Source of the DNA: Microbulbifer taiwanensis
GTDB lineage: Bacteria > Pseudomonadota > Gammaproteobacteria > Pseudomonadales > Cellvibrionaceae
DNA: 64,000 nucleotides
Assembly: GCF_014904815.1 (NCBI RefSeq)
Contig: NZ_JACZFR010000041.1
Location: forward strand, 1 to 64,000
Direction of reading: 5' to 3'
Part shown: piece after piece, positions 57,782 to 64,000 of the stretch
How positions within the stretch are numbered: position 1 is the first letter of the stretch
How the letters are laid out: each line of letters starts with the position of its first letter
Translations under genes and position numbers: made by a program
Notes under the pieces: model-generated
Database searches by the model: none
Told to the model about the DNA's origin: nothing
Seen by the model: only the letters and a program-made list of their open reading frames with translations

Positions 57782-59161
57782 CTACCAGTTCAGGGACGAC
57801 GGCAGTCTCGGTGAGGAGAGCAGCCTGCCAAAGCGCTGCCAGCGCTCATCCTGGGAGACTGCCCCCTCCTCCACATACTCTTTTACCAGCTGCTTGCCCC
57901 AGTTGTAATTGATCACATAGGCCCCGTAGGCATCTACGAAGCGCTTGCGCTGTGCGGCCTTTTCCGGGCTCATCAGTGAGTACTGCTGGAACAACTCCAC
58001 CACCTGATCACCGTCGATTTCGCCATCGATATACTGGCGGGCGACTTCGTTGCCGGCGAAGCTCAGTTTGGCGATCAGCTCCAGCACGCGATCGTATTTC
58101 TCCGCCTCGGTGGGATCCAGGCCGGCGAGGGGATAGAGAACTTCTTTTTCGAAGCGGGTTTTCTCCTCGCCGGGGAAGGCCAGGTCGATACCGTAGTTGG
58201 CGCTGCCTTCGGCGATCAGGGACTGGGGGCTGAACAGCGGGTAGACACTGTACTCCACCCAGCCGCGCTTGTTGGTCAGTTCATCTTCCAGCAGCGCGTT
58301 GTAGGTGTGGTGCCCCGGGTAGCCCTCGTGGCAGCCGAGGTCGATGGCGCGGTCGATCATGATCGGCAGCTCGGAATTGACCTGGATCAGGCTCTGCGCC
58401 TTGCCCTGGTACCAGTTGTAACCGCTCCAGGGTTTGTCGGTAACATACTCCAGCACAAAATTTTCGTTGTTCGGCAACGGGATATGTTTCCTGGTGCGTT
58501 CGCGGCAGGCGTCGATGGCAGCATCGAAGACTGCTTCCAGCTTATCCGCGGGTATCTCGAACTGTTTCCTGAATTCCTGTACCCGGATGTGCAGCGGTTG
58601 CTCCCCGGGCAGCAGTTCGTCCAGCTCGGCGAGCACCGGTTCGAACTCGGAGAAATCCTGCCGCGGTGGCTGAGTGTCGTAGAGGAGCTGCGCTTCCTTC
58701 GCAAAACTGGGTTTGCCGCCGCCGGCCAGGCTCTGCGCGTGGGCCTGTACCGCACGCAGCTGGGTTTTCAGGTAGTGGGCGCGCAGGTTTTCGATGGCGC
58801 CGTCGGCGGCGATCTCCTGCGGCAACTGCTGCATCAGTTCCCCGGCGCGCCCGGCGACTTCCGCCGGCGTCGCCTCGCTGTCAGCCGCCTCGTCTTTCCA
58901 CGCCTGCGGACCGTAGTAGGCGTCGACATAGCTTTTGTCGTGATTACCCAACTCGAGAACCAGCTTGACGTATTCCTGTGCCACAGAATCCACATCCACC
59001 TCTCCCGCTTGCGCCGCTTCGGCGGGCTCCGCTGCCCCGCTTTCCGCCCCGGTCGATTCTGCGGCGGGTGCATCTTCCTTGCCGCCGCCGCAGGCACTGA
59101 GGGCCAGCAGTATGGCCGCCAGGAATAAGAGTCTGTGCCATGTGTGCGAAAAAAAGCGCAT
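57782..59161 (-). CDS. DUF885-like zinc-peptidase lipoprotein
   Basis: The 459-residue lipoprotein has Cys24 in LALSAC and an Ala/Glu-rich linker to about residue 55. The block GCHEGYPGHHTYN (His278, Glu279, His284) matches the HExxPGHH core of DUF885 proteins, and EGSANYG further on supplies the likely third ligand. These are thought to be metallopeptidases of the thermolysin type with long helical chains. Periplasmic or outer-membrane location follows from the lipobox. The ATG at 59161 has AAAGGA 7 bases upstream, which decides the start. The substrate is unknown. Confidence 0.8.
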   Translation of the reverse strand: MRFFSHTWHRLLFLAAILLALSACGGGKEDAPAAESTGAESGAAEPAEAAQAGEVDVDSVAQEYVKLVLELGNHDKSYVDAYYGPQAWKDEAADSEATPAEVAGRAGELMQQLPQEIAADGAIENLRAHYLKTQLRAVQAHAQSLAGGGKPSFAKEAQLLYDTQPPRQDFSEFEPVLAELDELLPGEQPLHIRVQEFRKQFEIPADKLEAVFDAAIDACRERTRKHIPLPNNENFVLEYVTDKPWSGYNWYQGKAQSLIQVNSELPIMIDRAIDLGCHEGYPGHHTYNALLEDELTNKRGWVEYSVYPLFSPQSLIAEGSANYGIDLAFPGEEKTRFEKEVLYPLAGLDPTEAEKYDRVLELIAKLSFAGNEVARQYIDGEIDGDQVVELFQQYSLMSPEKAAQRKRFVDAYGAYVINYNWGKQLVKEYVEEGAVSQDERWQRFGRLLSSPRLPSSLNW

Positions 59162-59348
59162 AGCGGATCCTTTATTGTTCACTCTTTGTAAGGGGAAGCA
59201 CTGCCGTCGTGTCGTGCCCGGCAGGGGGCGACAAACGACTTCTCTTATCATTTTTTGATCAGTGTGCAGACTTGCCAGCGGCTACTATAGCGGTTGAGCA
59301 CGGGGTCGACCAACCCGCCAACTGAAGCACTAAGCAGAGGTACTATAG

Positions 59349-60089
59349 ATGTCCAGCGCCACCTGCCGCTTTTATCGGGAGCTGAACGACTTTCTGCCCC
59401 GACGCAGGCGCCAGCGGGAGTTTGATGTGGAATTCCCGCCGGCGAGCACCGTCAAGGACGCCATCGAAAGGATAGGTGTGCCACATACGGAGGTGGACCT
59501 GATACTGGTGAACGGGCAGTCGGTGGATTTCGACTACCCGTTGCGCGAGGGCGACCGCATCAGTGTCTACCCGGTATTCGAGGCGCTGGAGATCTCCAGC
59601 GTCACCCGCCTGCGCCCACACCCGCTGCGCCAGTCCCGCTTTGTGCTCGACTGCCACCTGGGGCGCCTGGCGCGCTACCTGCGCATGCTGGGGTTCGACA
59701 GCCTTTTTCGCAGCGACTACCACGACGATACACTGCTGCAGATCTCCATCGAGCAGCAGCGCATACTGCTGACCCGCGACCTGGAGCTGCTAAAGCGCAA
59801 GCAGCTGCAACGCGGCTACTATGTGCGCGCCACCCGGCCGCGCCAGCAGGTGACGGAAGTGATCCGCAGGCTGCAACTCGAGAAGGGTATCCGGCCCTTC
59901 TCCCGCTGCATTGCCTGCAACGGCACCCTGGAAAAGGCGCGCAAGGAGGAAATCCGCTCGCTGCTGCCGGCAAACACCGATCGCTTTTTCGACGAGTTCA
60001 TCCAGTGTCGCGACTGCCTGCGGGTCTACTGGAAAGGCAGCCACTACGAGCGCATGCAGCGGCTGGTGAAACAGTTCACCGGCGCTTGA
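59349..60089 (+). CDS. Mut7-C RNase-domain protein with ubiquitin-like head
   Basis: The 246-residue protein has an amino-terminal ubiquitin/ThiS-like part at about 1-85 (STVKDAIERIGVPHTEVDLILVNG). The Mut7-C domain follows at about 97-240 (FVLDCHLGRLARYLRMLGFD, ILLTRDLELLKRK), of the PIN-like RNase type. It ends in a zinc ribbon with CIACNG and CRDCLRVYWKGSHYERM. The two-domain form is known and is named Mut7-C ubiquitin; its RNA target is unknown. It stands alone and diverges from the DUF885-like gene. Confidence 0.9.
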   Translation: MSSATCRFYRELNDFLPRRRRQREFDVEFPPASTVKDAIERIGVPHTEVDLILVNGQSVDFDYPLREGDRISVYPVFEALEISSVTRLRPHPLRQSRFVLDCHLGRLARYLRMLGFDSLFRSDYHDDTLLQISIEQQRILLTRDLELLKRKQLQRGYYVRATRPRQQVTEVIRRLQLEKGIRPFSRCIACNGTLEKARKEEIRSLLPANTDRFFDEFIQCRDCLRVYWKGSHYERMQRLVKQFTGA

Positions 60090-60270
60090 ATGTTCGGAAA
60101 TAGTCCCGCGCCAGTTTTTCTTACCCCCGCGGATCGCGGTAATTAATCGCTTCTAGCTGCAAGACTGATTATTTGACGATTTTCACTGAAGGAAGCCGGC
60201 CATGATTCTGGGCGATCGATGATTGCTGATCGAGCCGGGCGCGACGGTATCGTACTCGGCTCCGGCATAC

Positions 60271-60322
60271 TCAGAAAAGCACCCAGGCTATTACAGCGAC
60301 TCTGCGCCGTCGCAGCCTGGGT
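60271..60322 (-). terminator. Terminator-like compound hairpin after nhaA
   Basis: ACCCAGGCT at 60281-60289 pairs with AGCCTGGGT at 60314-60322. An inner stem GCGAC/GTCGC sits at 60296-60313. Read on the minus strand the hairpin is followed by GCTTTTCTG, a modest U-run. It lies 24 bases past the nhaA stop. Confidence 0.55.
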
Positions 60323-60345
60323 ATCGATTCTCGCGGTACTCGCCC

Positions 60346-61836
60346 TCAGCTTTCGCTAGGCCCCTGCTGCGCGCCCTTTTTTGCTGCAGTTTTCTCGGCG
60401 GCTTCCTGTACCTCAGCGGCCTCGGCAACCGGGTGCTGGTCTTCCGCCACCATCTCATATTCCTCGGATACCGGTGCCTTGCGCAGTACCATGAAGCCCG
60501 CGACACCGGCGATGACCGAGGCCAGCAGTACGCCCGCCTTCGCCTGCACCAGCAGCTCGGCCTCGCCCGCAAACGCCAGCTCGGCAATAAAGATGGACAT
60601 GGTGAAACCGATACCGCCGAGTAGCGCCACGCCGACAATATGGTGGAAAGTTGCGGACTTGGGCAGCTTGCCCAGACCCAGCTTCCATCCCAGCCAGGTG
60701 GCACCGACGATCCCCACCAGCTTGCCGACCACCAGGCCGCCGATCACACCCAGCGTCACCGGATTGAACACCGCGGCGGAGCTGGTGAAGGCATCTACGG
60801 GAATCCCGGCATTGGCCAGCGCAAAAATGGGAATCACCAGAAACGCCACCGGCGTATGCAGGCGGGTCTCCATGCGCTGCAGCGGCGACTGCGCCAGGTT
60901 GACCCCATTCCCCAGAGCCATGACCCGCGCGCGCAGCGCGTCGTTGGCAATGATCTTGTCGCCGGGCCGGAAGCAGCGATCGAAGCTGCGGATAATGTCC
61001 TTGACGAAGGTACTGAAGGCTACCGGATCGTATTTCGGCCGCGCCGGCAGCGCCATGGCGGTGATCACCCCGGCCAGGGTCGCGTGTACTCCGGCCTCAT
61101 GTAGCTCGTACCACAGCAGCAGCCCGACAAACACATAGGCGGGGGAGCGACGCACACCGGCGGCCTTCAGCAGCCACATGATGACCACCAGGACGCCGGA
61201 GGCCACCAGCGCCACCATATTGACATCTTCCGTGTACCAGATGGCAATCACCAGTATCGCACCCAGGTCGTCGACAATGGCCAGTGCCACCAGGAACATC
61301 ACCACAGAGCGCGGCACCCGGTTGCCGAGCAGGGCAATACAGCCGACCGCGAAAGCGATATCCGTGGCCATGGGAATGCCCCAGCCGCGCTCCCCCTCAC
61401 TGCCGACATTAAAGCCGGCATAGATCAGGGCCGGCACCACCATGCCGCCGATGGCGGCCATAATCGGCAACACCGCCTGCTTCAGGTCGGAGAGCTCACC
61501 GACGAGGAACTCGCGTTTCAGCTCCAGCCCCACCAGAAAAAAGAAGATGGCCATCAGGCCGTCATTGATCCAGTGGTGCAGGCTGAGGGAAAACTCCCAG
61601 TCGCCCGCGCTCAGGCTGATGGGCAGGTGCAGCAGGTGCTCGTAGGTCTCCTGCAGGGGGGAGTTGGCGATCACCAGCGCCGCCACAGCGCACAGCATCA
61701 ACAGTATGCCGCTGCTGCTCTGGCGGTGGATAAATTCCTCGAAGGGCGTGACCAGGCGGCCGAAGGCGCCCTCTAATGGCGCCTCAAATACCGTTCCCTT
61801 GCGGATCTTGAACTTGTCCAGAACGCTTTTCGCCAT
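60346..61836 (-). CDS. nhaA: Na+/H+ antiporter NhaA
   Basis: The 496-residue inner-membrane antiporter exports sodium in exchange for protons. The amino-terminal FIHRQSSSGILLMLCA, FFFLVGLELKREFLVGEL, PMATDIAFAVG and the ion-binding pair in ALAIVDDLGAIL are all intact, as are the late helices (VVGKLVGI, GGIGFTMSIFIAELAF). It is longer than E. coli NhaA because of a tail of about 50 Ala/Glu/Lys-rich residues. A sodium pump suits a marine host. It diverges from tlyA across about 100 bases. Confidence 0.95.
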   Translation of the reverse strand: MAKSVLDKFKIRKGTVFEAPLEGAFGRLVTPFEEFIHRQSSSGILLMLCAVAALVIANSPLQETYEHLLHLPISLSAGDWEFSLSLHHWINDGLMAIFFFLVGLELKREFLVGELSDLKQAVLPIMAAIGGMVVPALIYAGFNVGSEGERGWGIPMATDIAFAVGCIALLGNRVPRSVVMFLVALAIVDDLGAILVIAIWYTEDVNMVALVASGVLVVIMWLLKAAGVRRSPAYVFVGLLLWYELHEAGVHATLAGVITAMALPARPKYDPVAFSTFVKDIIRSFDRCFRPGDKIIANDALRARVMALGNGVNLAQSPLQRMETRLHTPVAFLVIPIFALANAGIPVDAFTSSAAVFNPVTLGVIGGLVVGKLVGIVGATWLGWKLGLGKLPKSATFHHIVGVALLGGIGFTMSIFIAELAFAGEAELLVQAKAGVLLASVIAGVAGFMVLRKAPVSEEYEMVAEDQHPVAEAAEVQEAAEKTAAKKGAQQGPSES

Positions 61837-61942
61837 CGGCCGCCGACCTCCTACCTAAAGAATAGAGCTTCTACCCAAAGGGGCCAGAGGTTAGCATGGC
61901 ACCCACTTCATCCACCACGTTTTTAGAACTATAGTGCCTAAA

Positions 61943-62725
61943 ATGACCCGCCTGGATATTTTGTTAGTACAGCGTCAACTCGCCAATTCCCGCACCCACG
62001 CCAAGAAACTGGTGGACGCAGGCTGCGTGACGCTGTGCAGCGGCGGCGCCTGGGAGCCGGCCCTCAAAGCCGGCCAGGCCGTGGGTGAGGACTGGCAGCT
62101 GAAGGTGGTTCCCCTGCCGGAGGACCGCTATGTGTCCCGCGCCGGCCTCAAGCTGGCGGCCATCCTGGACCACACAGGGCTGGACCCGCGCGGCTGGCGC
62201 GCCCTGGACGTGGGCTGCTCCACCGGCGGCTTCAGCGACTGCCTGCTGCAGCGGGGCGCGGAGATGGTTGTCGGCGTGGACGTGGGCCGCGACCAGCTGG
62301 CGCAAAAGCTGCGCGAGGACCCGCGTATGCAGCTGTTCGAGGGCGTCAATGCGCGCAGTCTTAGCGCAGTACAGATCGCGCCCTTCGGCGACGCCGGTTT
62401 CGACGCGATTGTGATGGATGTGTCCTTTATCTCCCAGACGCTGATACTGCCGCAGCTGCCGGCGCTGCTCCGCCCCCGGGGCCAGCTGCTCAGCCTGGTC
62501 AAACCGCAGTTCGAAGTGGGCCCGGAGGGCATCGGCAAGGGCGGTCTGGTGCGGGATGCGAAGCTCTACCCGCAGGTCCGGGAGAAGATCACCGGCCTGT
62601 GCCGGGAGTTGGGGCTGGAGGTCAGGGAATATATAGAGAGCCCGATCCGGGGCGGCGATGGCAACCGGGAGTTTTTGCTCTGGGCAAGCCGCGGCGCCGA
62701 CCTGCAGGGGCCGAAGGCGCCGTGA
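61943..62725 (+). CDS. TlyA family rRNA 2'-O-methyltransferase (hemolysin A type)
   Basis: The 260-residue protein has an S4 RNA-binding domain at about 1-60 (MTRLDILLVQRQLANSRTHAKKLVDAG) and an FtsJ-type methyltransferase after it. The SAM site is ALDVGCSTGGFSDCLL, with MDVSFIS and LVKPQFEVG as the catalytic aspartate and lysine segments. TlyA methylates cytidines in 16S and 23S rRNA and affects capreomycin sensitivity; older work called it a haemolysin. An in-frame GTG three codons earlier (61934) is an alternative start; neither has a clear binding site. Confidence 0.9.
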   Translation: MTRLDILLVQRQLANSRTHAKKLVDAGCVTLCSGGAWEPALKAGQAVGEDWQLKVVPLPEDRYVSRAGLKLAAILDHTGLDPRGWRALDVGCSTGGFSDCLLQRGAEMVVGVDVGRDQLAQKLREDPRMQLFEGVNARSLSAVQIAPFGDAGFDAIVMDVSFISQTLILPQLPALLRPRGQLLSLVKPQFEVGPEGIGKGGLVRDAKLYPQVREKITGLCRELGLEVREYIESPIRGGDGNREFLLWASRGADLQGPKAP

Positions 62726-62744
62726 ATACCTGGAGCGGCTGCAA

Positions 62745-62979
62745 CGAACCTTGTGTTCGCCCTTCTCTGGCGAGGCATTTGAGATTGGAGCCCTGTAGGG
62801 AGCTTTGTGGCGGCACTGCTGCCGGGGGCCTTTTGCGGGACACGCCGTGAATCCATCCCTGGAGGCTTGTCGGCCGGGTCCCTCCGGCCAACAGTCCCGC
62901 AAAAGGCCCCCGGCATCAGCGCCTTAGCATCGGGATTAAGGCTTTACCCTACCTGCGCCAGGGCAAACACAAGGTTTGG
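62745..62979 (+). repeat. Structured repeat, copy 3, in a longer unit with inverted ends
   Basis: Exact 21-base arms at 62821-62841 and 62894-62914 (starting GCCGGGGGCCTTTTGCGG on the left) enclose TCCA-TCCC-TGGA and GGCCGG-GTCCCT-CCGGCC. Outer inverted ends are CGAACCTTGTGTTCGCCC at 62745-62762 and GGGCAAACACAAGGTTTGG at 62961-62979. The unit fills nearly all of the gap between tlyA and the osmC-like gene and stops 2 bases before the latter's stop codon. Confidence 0.85.
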
Positions 62980-62981
62980 CC

Positions 62982-63455
62982 CTACGATAACGGTTGCAGA
63001 ATCTCCGTCACCACCTCGGTCTTGACCGAATTGGCAATAAAGCACTGCTCGTGGGACTGGTGATGCATTCTCTCCAACTGCTCGCGGGTCGGCTGCCGGT
63101 CGCCGGAAAAGGTCACCCGCGGCCGCAGAGTCACCCGGGTCATGGCCATCTTGCCGTCATCGGCTTTCTCCATCACCCCCAGCGCCTCGTCGCAGTACTC
63201 ATCCACCACGAATTTGCGCTTGGCGGCGATGGCGAGGAAAAACAGCATATGGCAGCTGGACAGGGAGGCGACGAAAGCCTCTTCGGGATCGACATTCTCC
63301 GCCACCGAAAAGGGCAGAGGGACAATATGCGGGGATGAGGAAGCCGGCACGCTGAGGCCGCCGTCAAACTGCCAGGTGTGGCCACGGCTGTATTTGTTGT
63401 CGGTGAAGTTTTCGCCGTCGCGTCGCCAGAGCACTGTGGAAAAGTACTCGGACAT
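62982..63455 (-). CDS. OsmC family protein
   Basis: The 157-residue protein has the OsmC layout: an amino-terminal strand pair (YFSTVLWRRDGENF), the first cysteine in LSSCHMLFFLAIAAKR and a second in VVDEYCDEALGVME. MTRVTLRPRVTF follows. OsmC/Ohr proteins reduce organic peroxides by the two cysteines. The second cysteine here sits in a slightly different context from Ohr, so I assign only the family. The ATG at 63455 has GGAGG 5 bases upstream; a longer frame runs into the DUF1272 gene. Confidence 0.88.
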   Translation of the reverse strand: MSEYFSTVLWRRDGENFTDNKYSRGHTWQFDGGLSVPASSSPHIVPLPFSVAENVDPEEAFVASLSSCHMLFFLAIAAKRKFVVDEYCDEALGVMEKADDGKMAMTRVTLRPRVTFSGDRQPTREQLERMHHQSHEQCFIANSVKTEVVTEILQPLS

Positions 63456-63472
63456 AAATACCTCCGGAATTG

Positions 63473-63703
63473 TCAGCGCAGGAGTTTTTCGAGTTTGGCC
63501 TTGAAGCGCTGCGGCGGCCCCTCGGTGGGTGAGCGGCTGCGGGTCGGGCGCAGCACCAGGTGGCCCTGGCAGTTGGGACACTGCTTTTGCAGTTGCTCCG
63601 CACACTGCGAGCAATAAGTGCATTCAAACGAACAGATAAATGCCTGATCGGTGAGTCCCAGCGAGACACCACAGCGCTCGCAGGAAGACTTCATTCTTAG
63701 CAT
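63473..63703 (-). CDS. DUF1272 domain protein
   Basis: The 76-residue protein has the DUF1272 cysteine pattern (SSCERCGVSLGL, AFICSFECTYCSQCAEQL, CPNCQGHLVLRPTR), which should bind two zinc ions. The family is small and of unknown function. An ATG three codons in (63694) is an alternative start. The osmC-like gene follows 17 bases later on the same strand. Confidence 0.9.
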   Translation of the reverse strand: MLRMKSSCERCGVSLGLTDQAFICSFECTYCSQCAEQLQKQCPNCQGHLVLRPTRSRSPTEGPPQRFKAKLEKLLR

Positions 63704-63750
63704 GACAGCCCCGTGTCGATCCTATCCTGGCGCCGGTAGGCACCGTAACG

Positions 63751-63783
63751 GACGGCCCCGAAAACTGTGCAAACGGGGCCGTC
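63751..63783. terminator. Perfect GC-rich hairpin after phhB
   Basis: GACGGCCCCG at 63751-63760 and CGGGGCCGTC at 63774-63783 are exact complements around a 13-base loop. It lies between the phhB stop and the DUF1272 start, and no U-run follows in either direction, so it is only a possible terminator. Confidence 0.42.
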
Positions 63784-63816
63784 AATCCGGACAAGGCGGG
63801 CTGCCTGAGATGGCTT

Positions 63817-64000
63817 TTACTCCGCCTCGAGTTGCTGGTCGGTACGCGCGGCCATGATGAAGTCGTTCTTGTGCAGCCCCTTGGCCTCGTGGCTCCACCA
63901 GGTCACGGTCACCCTGCCCCACTCTGTCAGGAGTGCGGGGTGGTGCCCCACTTCCTCGGCAATGGCGCCAACGCGGTTGGTAAACGCCAGGGCCTGCTTG
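63817..64000 (-). CDS. phhB: Pterin-4a-carbinolamine dehydratase, C-terminal part (partial, runs off the right edge)
   Basis: The last 61 residues of a minus-strand gene are present, ending at the stop codon at 63817-63819. They read [19 protein letters not shown], then [19 protein letters not shown] and [12 protein letters not shown]. The HHP motif and the W-S/T-H...GLHKNDF block are diagnostic for 4a-hydroxytetrahydrobiopterin dehydratase, which regenerates the pterin cofactor of phenylalanine hydroxylase. The amino end lies beyond the window, so the start and upstream partner cannot be seen. Confidence 0.9.
   Translation of the reverse strand, partial: KQALAFTNRVGAIAEEVGHHPALLTEWGRVTVTWWSHEAKGLHKNDFIMAARTDQQLEAE

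Overview
The window looks like a chromosome segment of a marine gammaproteobacterium of the Cellvibrionales/Microbulbifer type. This rests on the gene order dnaE-accA-tilS-pyrG-kdsA-eno-ftsB-ispD-ispF-truD-pcm-nlpD-rpoS (all minus strand, read from the right), on high G+C, and on calcium-binding repeat proteins of a kind known from that group. The genus is an inference; no marker gene in the window settles it.

Layout. 1-611 is the amino end of a giant Bap-type adhesin that leaves the window on the left. 1048-9110 carries a carboxylesterase, a histidine phosphatase, pepN, and a cassette of a secreted phospholipase C/S1-P1-like protein, a membrane-anchored parvulin and a small exported protein. 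9104-14492 has ggt and a ydbH-ynbE-ydbL envelope operon. 14602-32600 is the conserved housekeeping block: stress sigma factor, envelope amidase activator, isoprenoid, cell division, glycolysis, KDO, CTP, tRNA-lysidine, fatty acid and replication genes. A DegV gene is inserted on the opposite strand, and surE is missing between pcm and truD. 32698-35597 holds a DUF1289/gamma-carbonic-anhydrase pair and an alkylation-repair pair (ogt plus an Ada-AlkA fusion).

36046-45237 is the most striking region. Three tandem paralogous lipoproteins carry 35, 16 and 9 thrombospondin type 3 repeats and end in a shared domain of about 165 residues with four cysteines. Each gene has its own leader. The first two end in near-identical double-hairpin terminators, so leader, gene and terminator seem to have been duplicated as one unit.

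45448-64000 is a mixed region: an M49-like metallopeptidase lipoprotein, an Atm1-type ABC exporter, NudL-type and zinc-ribbon Nudix hydrolases, an RND efflux pair, a DUF4124 protein, a NIF3-like protein, a thioredoxin/TPR chaperone, YjbR, a DUF885-like lipoprotein, a Mut7-C protein, NhaA, TlyA, OsmC, DUF1272 and the carboxyl end of PhhB.

The other notable content is intergenic. A family of structured repeats occurs at 22531-22636, 49206-49428 and 62745-62979. It has three stems whose arms change together between copies while the loops stay constant, and two copies are enclosed in a longer unit with inverted ends. Several unrelated REP-like palindromes fill other gaps. No tRNA, rRNA, CRISPR array, transposase or prophage gene was seen.
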